Virus record (IMG/VR): IMGVR_UViG_3300046525_000090
Span: 1 to 45,789 of that record
Length of the DNA stretch: 45,789 nucleotides
From: a virus
Strand: one strand, 5' to 3'
The notes under the pieces were generated by a model. That model was given only the letters and a program-made list of their open reading frames with translations, was not told the DNA's origin and did not search any database. Positions within the stretch are counted from its first letter, which is position 1; the number at the start of each line of letters is the position of its first letter. This document shows, one piece after another, positions 6,506-15,154 of the stretch. A program made the translations under genes and the position numbers.

Positions 6506-7827
6506 CGGTGCGGATCCTGATAGGCGACGTGTTCGCGCAGCTTGCGCAGATCCCGGCGAACTCGGTGGACCTGGTCTTCACCTCGCCCCCCTATTGGGGC
6601 CTGCGGAATTACGACGTCGAGGGGCAAATCGGCTTAGAACCGACGCTCGGGGAGCACATAGAGGTGCTGATCCGGGTTTTCCGCGAGATACGGCGGGTGC
6701 TCAAGGCGCAGGGCACGTGCTGGATCAACTACGGCGACTGCTACGCGGCGGCGCCGAATGGGAAGTCGGCGGAGGCGTACAAGGCGGACGGGAGCGACGA
6801 TCGCACGTTTCGCGACAAGCCTTTCTCCACTGTGGGGCCGATTTACGAAGAGCAGCCTGCGGGGCGCCAGGACGGGCGCCAGGACGGGCGCCGGGGCCGC
6901 TCGGGCAACCTCGGCAACGGGGGCATCAATGGGGTGAGCATCCCCACCGGGCGCATCGTCGCCGGCGGCTTCTTAAAGCCCAAAGACCTGTGCATGATCC
7001 CGAACCGGCTCGCGATCGCGCTGCAGGATGACGGCTGGTACGTCCGGTCAGAGATCATCTGGCACAAGCCCAATCCGATGCCGGAATCGGTCTATGACCG
7101 CCCAACGGTCGCGCATGAGAAGATCTGGCTGCTCTCGAAGAGCGAGGACTATTACTACAATCACGCGGCCATCCGCGAGCCGGTCACGGGCGGAACCCAT
7201 GCGCGGCGCCCTGGCCCGAACAGTCGCCAGAATGTCGACCGTGTGCCGGTCTCGCGGAAGACAACCGGCGTCGGCTGGGGGCATCAGGACCGCGTAAACG
7301 CCAAGGAAGGCGATCGCGGGCGTGACCGGATCAAGGTGCCGGGCGGTTGGGACGTTGAGAAGCGCGCGCACGGCAAAATCAACCAAGCCGGCCGCACTGT
7401 TGGAAAGACGGTGGCGGCGCGCAATGGGATCAAGAACAACGCGAGCTTCAATGCGTCCCTGATCGACGAGCATCCGTTGGCGACCCGCAACGCACGCAAC
7501 GTCTGGACAGTAGCGCCGAAGCCCTTCCGCGAGGCACATTTCGCGACGTTCCCGCCGGCGCTGGCGGAGCGCGTTCTCAAGGCTGGCTGCCCGCCCACGG
7601 TCTGCGGCTATTGCGGCGCGCCTGACGGTTGCGGTGGCCTGTGTGCCTCGGTCCCGCGCGTGCCTGGTGTCGTGCTCGACCCGTTCGGTGGCGCCGGCAC
7701 GGTAGGCTTAGTTGCGGAGCAGCTGGGCATGGATTCCATCCTGATCGAATTGAACCCGGGCTATGCCGAGATAGCGCGGCGGCGGATCGATGCTGACTCC
7801 GCGCAACGCGCGGCGGTGGCGGCATGA
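6502..7827 (+). CDS. DNA N4-cytosine/N6-adenine methyltransferase (beta order)
   Basis: A 441-residue product from a GTG at 6502 that overlaps the previous stop as GTGA, so the longer upstream in-frame start is rejected. The catalytic motif TSPPYW is at residues 27-32 and the AdoMet-binding motif DPFGGAGT is near 393-400; this order (IV before I) defines the beta class of amino-methyltransferases. TSPPYW-type motifs occur in both N4-cytosine and N6-adenine enzymes, so the base cannot be fixed. Just before motif I is a Cys cluster (CGYCGAPDGCGGLC), a likely zinc knuckle. The middle holds a basic, Gly-rich stretch probably involved in target recognition. With the C5 enzyme it forms a two-gene DNA-modification unit. 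Confidence 0.92.
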   Translation: MTVRILIGDVFAQLAQIPANSVDLVFTSPPYWGLRNYDVEGQIGLEPTLGEHIEVLIRVFREIRRVLKAQGTCWINYGDCYAAAPNGKSAEAYKADGSDDRTFRDKPFSTVGPIYEEQPAGRQDGRQDGRRGRSGNLGNGGINGVSIPTGRIVAGGFLKPKDLCMIPNRLAIALQDDGWYVRSEIIWHKPNPMPESVYDRPTVAHEKIWLLSKSEDYYYNHAAIREPVTGGTHARRPGPNSRQNVDRVPVSRKTTGVGWGHQDRVNAKEGDRGRDRIKVPGGWDVEKRAHGKINQAGRTVGKTVAARNGIKNNASFNASLIDEHPLATRNARNVWTVAPKPFREAHFATFPPALAERVLKAGCPPTVCGYCGAPDGCGGLCASVPRVPGVVLDPFGGAGTVGLVAEQLGMDSILIELNPGYAEIARRRIDADSAQRAAVAA

Positions 7828-8426
7828 CGGGGTCGGTCGCCGAAGAGAGGATCCGCGCGAAGGCGGAGGCCGCGTTGCGCGAGACCTGGTCGACGGGGCG
7901 CATCATTCATGAACTGATGCTGCGTCAGGGCGGGTGCCGCATCGATCTGGCCTGCGTCACGCCTGACCGGCTGATCTGCGTAGAGGTGAAGTCGGAGCGG
8001 GACGTGCTGACCCGACTGAAGCGCCAGCGCGAAGAGGCTGTGCAGGTCGCGGACGGATTCTCGGTCATCCTGGCAGAGAAGCACTGGCGCAAAGCGTGGG
8101 AGGAGCACCACGTCTCGATCTGTGAGGCTGGGAAGGAAGATGAATTCCGCCTGCACCTGCAGCGCGGCCAGCGCGAGGTGTACGAGGCGACATGCAACGC
8201 GCCCGCGCGCCTCGATATGCTCTGGGCGAGCGAGTTGCGGCGGGTGGCCGGCTCCGGGCCGAAGGCGACGCGGCAATATTCCATCATCCAGGCATCGGAC
8301 AGCCTCACCGGTGCGGAGGTGCGTCGGCGGGTCTGTGCCGCGCTTCGCGCCCGCGTCTTCCCCCGGGCTGATCCGCCCGTCCTGTCGGAGCTCTTCCCGG
8401 AACCAAGCATGGCGATATTCGGATGA
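7824..8426 (+). CDS. PD-(D/E)XK-type nuclease-like protein
   Basis: A 200-residue protein starting ATG 7824 (ATGA overlap with the methyltransferase). Residues 39-56 contain a PD-(D/E)XK-like core: RIDL with Asp41, then VEVK with Glu54 and Lys56, followed by a helix RDVLTRLKRQREEAV typical of this fold. The C-terminal half is helical and less conserved. Position directly after two DNA methyltransferases could mean a restriction-like or repair/recombination nuclease. Substrate is unknown. Confidence 0.65.
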   Translation: MTGSVAEERIRAKAEAALRETWSTGRIIHELMLRQGGCRIDLACVTPDRLICVEVKSERDVLTRLKRQREEAVQVADGFSVILAEKHWRKAWEEHHVSICEAGKEDEFRLHLQRGQREVYEATCNAPARLDMLWASELRRVAGSGPKATRQYSIIQASDSLTGAEVRRRVCAALRARVFPRADPPVLSELFPEPSMAIFG

Positions 8427-9061
8427 TCAGCACCGATCTCCGCCAGATATTCCACAAGGAGCATTGCGGCTTCCTCTTCATCAGCGTGCGATCGCCGGGC
8501 TTCGCAGCGGGCGAGACGCCACCGCCGATGGAATGGTCGCTCGAGTGGTACGCGCCTGGGCAAGAGGCCGATTATTGGTCCAGCGTTGATGTAGCGCGCT
8601 ATCTCGCGGATCCTGCTTGTCCGCTCGATCTCGACCAAGTCGAGGTTGTGCCCGCGCCGTCCTGCGCCTGTTGCGGCACGGATATGTGCCGGCTGCCGGG
8701 AAGTCCGCCTATCCGTTGCGTGCGGCTCAACGCTGATCCGGCAAAGCGGGAGTATCGGTGCCCGAAGCATCTGGATCGCAACCCCTGCGCTATCGAGGGG
8801 TGCAAGCGCACCACCTCAGCCAATGGATACCATAGCGCGGATGTCTGGATCTGTGGCGAGCACTGGCGGCGCTACATCCCTGCGCGCTCTCTGCGGCGGC
8901 GGGCCTATCATGCGTTCTTCCGACGGGCGAAGCGCCACGGGTGGAGCGAAGAGCTCAAGGCGGATTTCTGGCGCTTCTTCGATGCCCTGGTCGCGTCCGC
9001 CCGCCGGCGGTCTAGCGGTGGGCACATCGATGTCGCCGAAATCGAGCGGTTGTTCGGCTGA
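8423..9061 (+). CDS. Cys/His-rich hypothetical protein
   Basis: A 212-residue product, ATG overlapping the upstream stop. The middle has several zinc-like clusters: CACCGTDMC, CPKH, CAIEGCKR and CGEHW. The C-terminal third is basic and helical (LRRRAYHAFFRRAKRHGW). It looks like a nucleic-acid-binding zinc protein; no HNH catalytic pattern can be confirmed. Ends in TGATG overlap with the DUF1064 gene. Confidence 0.6.
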   Translation: MISTDLRQIFHKEHCGFLFISVRSPGFAAGETPPPMEWSLEWYAPGQEADYWSSVDVARYLADPACPLDLDQVEVVPAPSCACCGTDMCRLPGSPPIRCVRLNADPAKREYRCPKHLDRNPCAIEGCKRTTSANGYHSADVWICGEHWRRYIPARSLRRRAYHAFFRRAKRHGWSEELKADFWRFFDALVASARRRSSGGHIDVAEIERLFG

Positions 9062-9429
9062 TGCGCCCTCCCGCTCCACGCCAGCCCAAACCCAAGGGCA
9101 ACAAATACGGTGCCGAAAAGGCCGATTGCGGCTTCGGACACCAGCACCCGTCGAAAAAGGAGGCGCGGCGGTGCGCCGATCTGCACCTTCTTCAGCGCGG
9201 CGGGGGGATAAGCGAGCTCGAGATAGGCCCGCGCTACTTCTTCACGGTGAACGGCACGGAGTTGGTGCACGATAACGGGCGGCGGGCCGTCTATACCCCT
9301 GACTTCCGGTACCGCGAGGCTGGTCGGCTGATCGTCGAGGACAGCAAGGGCATGCGGGTGCGGGACTGGCCGCTGCGCAAGGCGCTGTTCCGCGCCTGCT
9401 ATCCCGACATCGAGGTGCGCGAGACATGA
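9061..9429 (+). CDS. DUF1064 phage endonuclease-like protein
   Basis: A 122-residue protein matching the DUF1064 family: NKYGAEK at the N-terminus, SKKEARRCADL with Glu34, YTPDFRY with Asp81, and VEDSKG with Glu93 and Lys96. The Glu...Asp...ExK set is a PD-(D/E)XK nuclease core. DUF1064 proteins lie in phage replication/recombination modules and are thought to be Holliday-junction or flap nucleases; that role is inferred here. Start ATG 9061 by TGATG overlap. Confidence 0.85.
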   Translation: MRPPAPRQPKPKGNKYGAEKADCGFGHQHPSKKEARRCADLHLLQRGGGISELEIGPRYFFTVNGTELVHDNGRRAVYTPDFRYREAGRLIVEDSKGMRVRDWPLRKALFRACYPDIEVRET

Positions 9430-10232
9430 GCGGCGATCTTCTTGCGCGCCTGATCGCCGCCGGCGTCGGGGCCGATCTGATCGCAGAGGTTGCGCGCCTC
9501 GAAGCGCGCGCCGCGATCGCGGCGGAGGAACTGCAAGCCCGTGAGGCGGCGGAGGCTGCGCGGCGGGAGCATGTGCGCGCCGGCAACACGGAGAGGCAGC
9601 AGCGGCGGCGCGCGCGTAACGGCGTGTCACGCGATGTAACGACTGTCACGCGTGACAACGCGTTACCGGGCGTGACGCCCCCCCTTGATAAGAAAAATCC
9701 CCAGACCCCTAAAAGAATTAATCCCCCCCTTACCCCCATCGAAGCTAACGCTTCGATGCCCCCAGCGGGGGCCGCGCCGGGCGGTTCTGAACCGATTGGG
9801 AACCGAGCGAAGCGGAGGGCTTCGGCTCGTTGCACCTCGTCCCGGCTTTCGGCAGACTGGACACCGCCGCCGGTCACCGAGTTGCCCCAGCCGATCCAGG
9901 CGATCGTGCACAACTGGCCAGCGGGGGCTTACGACCTGACCGGGCTGCAGTTCAAAAACCATTGGGCGACCGAGGGTAGAGCCATGGGGGCCAAGCGGGA
10001 TTGGCCGAAATGCTGGCACAACTGGCTGATCCGTGAAGCACCCTCGATCCTCCGAGCCGCCAAGGCAGGCATGCGGTTCGATGTCATCGACAACACGGGG
10101 CAGCGGCCAATCGCTGAGCGCATCGCCTGGTTCGAAACCAACGCGGTGCTGATGCGCAATCTCGGGAGGAAGGACACGGCCGAATCGTTCGAGCAGAGCG
10201 CCGCCGTGCTGCGGGCGCAAGGGGCGGCATGA
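9426..10232 (+). CDS. Replication initiation/helicase-loader-like protein
   Basis: A 268-residue product, ATG overlapping the previous stop. The N-terminal third is an Arg/Ala-rich helix that resembles a coiled coil. A long Pro/Ser-rich linker follows at about 75-155. The C-terminal domain has FKNHWATEGRAMGAKRDWPKCWHNWLIR, the FxxxW...KxDWxxxxxxWL signature seen at the end of many phage replisome-organiser proteins (DnaT/O-like). No Walker motif is present, so it is not a helicase itself. It is followed by a winged-helix gene, as in other phage replication modules. Confidence 0.6.
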   Translation: MSGDLLARLIAAGVGADLIAEVARLEARAAIAAEELQAREAAEAARREHVRAGNTERQQRRRARNGVSRDVTTVTRDNALPGVTPPLDKKNPQTPKRINPPLTPIEANASMPPAGAAPGGSEPIGNRAKRRASARCTSSRLSADWTPPPVTELPQPIQAIVHNWPAGAYDLTGLQFKNHWATEGRAMGAKRDWPKCWHNWLIREAPSILRAAKAGMRFDVIDNTGQRPIAERIAWFETNAVLMRNLGRKDTAESFEQSAAVLRAQGAA

Positions 10233-10708
10233 TGACCAAGGGCAAGACGCGCAAGGAAATCGCGGCGCGGCGACGGATGGCGGAAGCGAAGGTGATGGAA
10301 GCGCTGGTCGAGGCTGCTTCGAGCGGGCTGATGGCGCCGACGAACGAAGCGCTGCAGGATATGCTGGGCTGCCAGTCCACCTCTACCCCGGTCAGCATCG
10401 TGCAGAGCCTCGAGAAGCGCGGCCTGGTGCGGGTCGAGCGGTATCAGCGCGCGCGCCGCATCACGATCGTGGCGACGGGCCGTGCCACCTCCGTGTCCAA
10501 CACCGCGCCGCATTGGCGCGCTCGGCCCAAGTCGATCCCCGTGTTGCCGGAACGGGAGATTTTGCGCAGGAATTCTGACTTTTCTGACAAAATCCTATCA
10601 GCAGCGAAGCGAGAACGCGTCGATTTGCCAGAATTTATGCTCAGATTGATGTGGTCCGGTTGGCTTTTGCGCGAGGCGTCGATTCAAGATCAGTCGGACG
10701 CGGCGTAG
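10229..10708 (+). CDS. Winged-helix DNA-binding protein
   Basis: A 159-residue product with a winged-helix domain at about residues 15-75: APTNEALQDMLGCQSTSTPVSIVQSLEKRGLVRVERYQRARRI in outline, matching a MarR/LexA-like fold where helix three reads DNA and the RGLV segment starts the wing. The C-terminal 60 residues are less clear. Likely a regulator of replication or of the early-to-late switch; this is inference from being directly upstream of terS. A copy of the late-promoter-like element (10681-10707) lies inside its 3' end. Confidence 0.62.
   Translation: MMTKGKTRKEIAARRRMAEAKVMEALVEAASSGLMAPTNEALQDMLGCQSTSTPVSIVQSLEKRGLVRVERYQRARRITIVATGRATSVSNTAPHWRARPKSIPVLPEREILRRNSDFSDKILSAAKRERVDLPEFMLRLMWSGWLLREASIQDQSDAA
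10681..10707 (+). promoter_or_regulatory. Late-promoter-like element before terS
   Basis: GATTCAA, 14 bases, then GGCGTA. The same two blocks with the same 14-base gap recur at 12962, 13218 and 32855, and with one mismatch in the second block at 15797. The terS ATG is 14 bases downstream, so any transcript starting here would have a very short leader. Confidence 0.6.
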
Positions 10709-10720
10709 GGACTCGAGACC

Positions 10721-11260
10721 ATGACGCCCAAGCAAGCCATTTTCGTCAAAGAATATTTGGTCGATCTGAACGCGACGCAGGCCGCGACGCGCGCCGGGTA
10801 CAGCGCGAAGACCGCCTATTCCGCGGGGCAGCGGCTGTTGAAGCATGTTGATGTGGCCGCGGCGCTGGCGTCGGCGATGGAGAAGCGCGCCGCGAAGCTC
10901 GATATCACTGCGGAGCGGGTGCTTGGCGAGCTCGCGCTCATCGGTTTCGCCAACATGCAGGATTACGTGCGGATCACGCACGAGGGCGACCCGTACATCA
11001 ACCTGTCCGAGATGACGCGCGAGCAGGCCGCGGCGATCGCGGAGGTGACGACGGAGGATTTCACGGACGGGCGCGGTGAAGACGCGCGCGACGTGCGCCG
11101 GGTGAAGTTGAAGTTCCACGATAAAAAGGGAGCGTTGACCGATCTTGGCCGGCACCTCGGGCTATTCAGGGAGAAGCTGGAAGTGGATGTGAGCGAGGAT
11201 CTCGCCGCTGTGATCGCCGCTGGGCGTCGGCGCGCCGGTTTAGGGGGAGACGGCAATTGA
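10721..11260 (+). CDS. terS: Terminase small subunit
   Basis: A 179-residue protein whose N-terminus (TPKQAIFVKEYLVDLNATQAATRAGYS) is the classical Terminase_2 helix-turn-helix that recognises the packaging site. The rest follows the family: a helical oligomerisation region and VKLKFHDKKGALTDLGRHLG near residue 135, then a C-terminal tail likely to contact the large subunit. Only one very short downstream gene separates it from terL. It is the first gene of the late block and has the bipartite element immediately upstream. Confidence 0.93.
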   Translation: MTPKQAIFVKEYLVDLNATQAATRAGYSAKTAYSAGQRLLKHVDVAAALASAMEKRAAKLDITAERVLGELALIGFANMQDYVRITHEGDPYINLSEMTREQAAAIAEVTTEDFTDGRGEDARDVRRVKLKFHDKKGALTDLGRHLGLFREKLEVDVSEDLAAVIAAGRRRAGLGGDGN

Positions 11261-11448
11261 CCGCCGCAGCACGCGCTCTGTGTCCGAATTTCGAGGATCA
11301 CACGCCTTGCCCGGAAGGATATATTCAATGGCATGCCTGGGCTGAGACGATGTCGAAGACGCACCGGTCGCGCAAATGCGCCGGATGCGGCCTCTACGCC
11401 GTTTGGGAGCCTAAGGGGCGCGCCAAACCGAGCGAGGTAGCGTTGTGA
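11257..11448 (+). CDS. Small zinc-binding protein between terS and terL
   Basis: A 63-residue product from TTG 11257 (TTGA overlap with terS). It has CPNF near the start and KCAGCGLYAVWEP near the end, giving Cys/His groups that resemble a small zinc knuckle. It overlaps terL by 4 bases (GTGA). Small zinc proteins between the terminase subunits occur in some related phages; function unknown. Confidence 0.55.
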   Translation: MTAAARALCPNFEDHTPCPEGYIQWHAWAETMSKTHRSRKCAGCGLYAVWEPKGRAKPSEVAL

Positions 11449-12959
11449 GCACCGCCGCCGCGAAGCTGGTGCTGGCGCGTGACATAGCCAGCCTGACCTA
11501 TAACCCGCTCGGCCATGCCCGATACGCCTATCCCTGGGGAGACGAGGGCGCGCTCGAGGGGCTCACCGGTCCGCGCGACTGGCAGGCCGAGGCGCTGCAG
11601 AGCATCGGGGAACATCTTGGTAATCCCGCGACGCGGCATCAGCCGTGCCGCATCGCGCGTGCCTCGGGTCACGGCATCGGCAAATCTGCCCTCGTATCGA
11701 TGATTACCAAATGGGCGCTCGACACCTGCGAGGACACGCGCGTCACCGTCACGGCGAATACCGAGGCGCAGATCCTGGGCAAGACGTGGCCAGAGCTCGT
11801 GAAGTGGAACAACCTTTCGGTGACGCGGGATTGGTTCAAGTCGACCGCGACCGCGCTCTATTCGACCCAGCCCGGGCACGAGAAGGGCTGGCAGGCCAAG
11901 GCTGAGACCTGGTCCGCGACCAATACCGAGGCGTTCGCCGGTTTGCACAACAAGGGCAAGCGCCTGGTGCTGATCTTCGACGAGGCGTCGGGCATCATCG
12001 ACAAGGTGTGGGAGGTGGCCCAAGGCGCGCTGACCGATGAGGACACCGAGATCCTGTGGCTCGCGTTCGGCAACCCGACCAAGAACACGGGCCGGTTCCG
12101 CGAGTGCTTCGGCCGCGAGCGTCACTTGTGGGACACGCGCCAGATAGACAGCCGCACGGTCGAGGGCACGAACAAGGCGTATCTCGACGAGCTTGTTGAG
12201 ACCTATGGGGTAGATAGCGACCTGGTGAAGGTCCGCGTTCGCGGCCAGTTCCCCTCGGCGTCGTCGATGCAGTTCATTCCAAGCGCTGTTGCGGCTGCGG
12301 CGCGGAAGCGTGAACCGTCGGTGCTGATCACGGATCCCGTCATCTATGGCATCGACATAGCCCGGTTCGGTGATGATCACTCCACGCTCGCCAAGCGCTG
12401 CGGCCGCGACGCCCGCTCGCGCGAGTGGAAGCGCTGGCACCAGCAGGACACCATGACGATCGCGGGTGACATCGCGTTGGAGGCCTCGCTCGACAAGCCC
12501 GATGCGATCTTCGTTGACGTGGGAGCGATGGGCGCCGGCGTTGTCGATCGGCTGCACCAGCTTGAGGTGCCGAATGTGTTCGAGGTCAGCTTCGGAGGAG
12601 GCGGGCGCGACGCCTATTGGGCGGGTGAGGTTCGCGTGAAGACGGCGAACAAGCGGGCGGAGATGTGGACCAACATGCGCGCCTGGCTGAAGCTCGGGGC
12701 GATTCCCGACGATGACAGGGTCGAAACCGATCTGACCGGCGTGGAATATGGCTATGCCGCGGACCAGGTCTCGATTCTCCTGGAGAAGAAAGAGCACATG
12801 AAGTCGCGGGGGCTTGCCTCGCCAGACGACGCCGACGCGCTCGCCCTGACCTTCGCCGAACCTGTGATGCCGCGCGCCACGCCGGGCTATGTCGATCCGA
12901 GCCGATACGATCGCTCATCGAGCGACGACACGGACGATACATACGCAGAGCTTCGCTAG
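11445..12959 (+). CDS. terL: Terminase large subunit (ATPase and nuclease)
   Basis: A 504-residue packaging motor protein. Walker A is GHGIGKS at residues 75-81. Walker B with the catalytic Glu is LVLIFDEAS at 174-182. The RNase H-like nuclease carries Asp304 in YGIDIARFGDD, a second Asp near 358 (VDVGAMG) and the DDADALAL pair near 461-465, as expected for the three metal-binding acidic residues. The full set of motifs suggests an active motor. Starts at GTG 11445, coupled to the preceding small gene. Confidence 0.95.
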   Translation: MSTAAAKLVLARDIASLTYNPLGHARYAYPWGDEGALEGLTGPRDWQAEALQSIGEHLGNPATRHQPCRIARASGHGIGKSALVSMITKWALDTCEDTRVTVTANTEAQILGKTWPELVKWNNLSVTRDWFKSTATALYSTQPGHEKGWQAKAETWSATNTEAFAGLHNKGKRLVLIFDEASGIIDKVWEVAQGALTDEDTEILWLAFGNPTKNTGRFRECFGRERHLWDTRQIDSRTVEGTNKAYLDELVETYGVDSDLVKVRVRGQFPSASSMQFIPSAVAAAARKREPSVLITDPVIYGIDIARFGDDHSTLAKRCGRDARSREWKRWHQQDTMTIAGDIALEASLDKPDAIFVDVGAMGAGVVDRLHQLEVPNVFEVSFGGGGRDAYWAGEVRVKTANKRAEMWTNMRAWLKLGAIPDDDRVETDLTGVEYGYAADQVSILLEKKEHMKSRGLASPDDADALALTFAEPVMPRATPGYVDPSRYDRSSSDDTDDTYAELR

Positions 12960-12961
12960 CC

Positions 12962-12988
12962 GATTCAACCGTTGCGCGGGCCGGCATA
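12962..12988 (+). promoter_or_regulatory. Late-promoter-like element after terL
   Basis: GATTCAA-N14-GGCATA, 2 bases after the terL stop codon and 10 bases before ATG 12999. It matches the element at 13218 in both blocks and in the 14-base gap. Confidence 0.6.
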
Positions 12989-12998
12989 TCCAGCCTGC

Positions 12999-13208
12999 AT
13001 GTGCCTATCCAACAATCCCGACATGACCCGCACCTTCGTGCAGAAGCTCGTCGCCAATCGTAAGGGCAAGGGCGGGATTGGGGATGCTCTTCACGGAGCG
13101 ATGGAGGATCGTCGACGCACGGCCCAGCTGGCAATGCTGCGCGGCGACACCGCAGGCGCGCGGGATGCGCTGGGCAATGGGCCCGCCAGCAGCCTGCTGG
13201 GCGGGTGA
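12999..13208 (+). CDS. Small head-module protein (MC-start, GG-end)
   Basis: A 69-residue product from ATG 12999; ATG 13023 is an alternative that would leave a normal leader after the element at 12962. The N-terminus is MCLSNNPD and the C-terminus ends SSLLGG. The neighbouring gene at 13299 also starts MC and ends in VLGG, so the two could be diverged paralogues. Small proteins of this kind sit beside the portal in T7/BPP-1-like phages. Function not known. Confidence 0.55.
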   Translation: MCLSNNPDMTRTFVQKLVANRKGKGGIGDALHGAMEDRRRTAQLAMLRGDTAGARDALGNGPASSLLGG

Positions 13209-13217
13209 TCCAGAGCC

Positions 13218-13244
13218 GATTCAACCTGAGGCGCGCGCGGCATA
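13218..13244 (+). promoter_or_regulatory. Late-promoter-like element before the portal module
   Basis: GATTCAA-N14-GGCATA, 54 bases before ATG 13299. Here the distance fits a conventional promoter with an untranslated leader better than at the other copies. Confidence 0.65.
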
Positions 13245-13298
13245 GTCCCTGCGCCTGATGATCGACCCACGCACCAATCCAACCGCAGGTGGCCGCTG

Positions 13299-13490
13299 AT
13301 GTGCACGCCCAAGGCACCCGAACCGCAGAGCATTCCAGAGCGGCAGGCGCTCAAGCTGCCCGATGGTGGATCGACCGCGGCGCGCGGGGACGATGAGATT
13401 CGCCGGCGCCGCGCGATGTTCGCGACCGCGTACACCGGATCGATCGGTCTGGGCGCCGGGCCGTCGACCACTGCTGTCCTGGGCGGCTGA
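13299..13490 (+). CDS. Small conserved protein upstream of the portal
   Basis: A 63-residue protein beginning MCTPKAPEP and ending TTAVLGG, with a Gly/Ser/Arg-rich middle. MC-P-K-starting proteins of this size directly upstream of the portal are common in alphaproteobacterial podoviruses; their role is not established. Its stop overlaps the portal ATG (TGATG). Confidence 0.65.
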   Translation: MCTPKAPEPQSIPERQALKLPDGGSTAARGDDEIRRRRAMFATAYTGSIGLGAGPSTTAVLGG

Positions 13491-15154
13491 TGGGCATAAC
13501 GCTCAAGGAGCGCGTGACGCGGCGCCTCACGTCGCTGAAAGCGGCGCGCCAGCCCTATGAGGAAGAGTGGGCGGAGATCGCGAAGTATGCGCAGCCCTCG
13601 CGCTCGCGGTTCCTCAATGCCGAGAAGAACAAGAATTTCCGGCGTACCAACGCGCAGATCTACAACAGCCATCCTATTCTCAGCTTCCGCACCCTGACCG
13701 GGGGCATGACGAGCGGGCTGTCCTCGCCGTCCCGCCCCTGGTTCCGGCTCACGCCCTTCAATGAAGAGTTGAAGGATGACGCGGAGGTCAAGATCTGGCT
13801 CTCCGAGGTCGAGCGTCGCATGTACGCCTATCTCGCGGGCACGAACTTCTATGCCGCGGTCAAGGCCGGTTACGGCGAGATGGGCCTGTTCGGGTCCGAC
13901 GCGTGCGTGATGGTCGAGCATCGGACCGAGGGCGCGGTGTGCCACGCGCTGACCGCGGGCGAATATTGGACCGCGCTGTCCGATGCGATGGTGCCCGACA
14001 CCCTGTATCGGCGCTGCCCTATGAGCGTGCACCAGGTGGTGCAGGCCTTCGGCACGGAGAACGCGTCCAGCTTCGTCAAGAACGCCTATGCCAATGGGCG
14101 ATACGACGATCAGGTCGAGATCATCCACGCGATCGAGCCGAATGACGATCAGGTCGAAGGTCTGATGACGGCGCGGGGCAAACCGTGGCGCTCAGTCTAT
14201 CTTGATGAGGCGGACGGGCGCAGCGATCGCGTTCTGCGCGTCGCCGGGTATGAGGAGCAACCGTTCTGGGCCCCGCGCTGGGACACCACGGGCGGCGACA
14301 CTTATGGCACGTCCCCCGGCTTCGACGCGCTGCCCGACATGCGGGAGCTTCAGCTACAGACGAAGCGGAAGACTGACGCCACGGGGTTCCTGGTGCGGCC
14401 CGAGAAGATCGTGCCGGCCTCGGTCAAGCTGACCGGCAAGGCGGGCAACGTGGTAACGGCCAGCGCTGTAGACGTCGCCGGCATCAAGGTGCCGTACGAA
14501 ATGCCGCCCGAGGCGATTCAGGCCATCATGCAGGACGTGGAGCGCTGCGCCGGCGCGATCGACCGCCTGACCTATGCTGACCTCTTCATGGCGATCACGA
14601 ACATGGAGGGGATTCAGCCCCGCAATATCGAAGAGATTGCGAGCCGGAACGAAGAGAAGCTGACCCAGCTTGGGCCCGTGGTCGAGCGCGTGAACAATGA
14701 GAAGCTCGAGGTGGCGATTGACCGTGCCTTCGGCATCATGATGCGACAGGGCCTGATCCCGCCTGGACCGGAGCAGTTGCAGGGGCAGGCCCTCAAGGTC
14801 GATTTCGTTTCGATCCTCGCGCAGATGCAGCGCATGGTCGGCGTGGGCCAGATCGAGCGGACCGTGTCGTTTATCGGCAACCTGGCCGGCATCTTCCCCG
14901 ACGCGGCCGACCGGCTCAATGTCGACGAGACGATTGACGATTACGCAGACCGCGCCGGCGCGCCGCCGCAGATGCTCCGCTCCGTCGACGATGCGAACAA
15001 GATGCGCGCTGCGCGCCAGCAGCAACAGCAGATGGAGCAGATGGCGGCGATGGCGCCGGCGATCCAGCAGGGCGCCGATGCGGCACGCCTAGCGAGCGAG
15101 ACGGCGCAGAACCTGGGCAGCATCCCGGGCGGGGCAGGGGGCATGCCAGCATGA
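13490..15154 (+). CDS. Portal (head-tail connector) protein
   Basis: A 554-residue protein matching the T7-type head-tail connector family: N-terminal TSLKAARQPYEEEWAEIAKYAQPSRSRF, then GGMTSGLSSPSRPWF, then the wing/stem helices (MRELQLQTKRKTDATGF) and a Gln-rich C-terminal helix (RQQQQQMEQMAAM). Twelve copies form the ring through which DNA enters and leaves. The length is normal for podoviral portals. The start ATG 13490 overlaps the previous stop. Confidence 0.93.
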   Translation: MGITLKERVTRRLTSLKAARQPYEEEWAEIAKYAQPSRSRFLNAEKNKNFRRTNAQIYNSHPILSFRTLTGGMTSGLSSPSRPWFRLTPFNEELKDDAEVKIWLSEVERRMYAYLAGTNFYAAVKAGYGEMGLFGSDACVMVEHRTEGAVCHALTAGEYWTALSDAMVPDTLYRRCPMSVHQVVQAFGTENASSFVKNAYANGRYDDQVEIIHAIEPNDDQVEGLMTARGKPWRSVYLDEADGRSDRVLRVAGYEEQPFWAPRWDTTGGDTYGTSPGFDALPDMRELQLQTKRKTDATGFLVRPEKIVPASVKLTGKAGNVVTASAVDVAGIKVPYEMPPEAIQAIMQDVERCAGAIDRLTYADLFMAITNMEGIQPRNIEEIASRNEEKLTQLGPVVERVNNEKLEVAIDRAFGIMMRQGLIPPGPEQLQGQALKVDFVSILAQMQRMVGVGQIERTVSFIGNLAGIFPDAADRLNVDETIDDYADRAGAPPQMLRSVDDANKMRAARQQQQQMEQMAAMAPAIQQGADAARLASETAQNLGSIPGGAGGMPA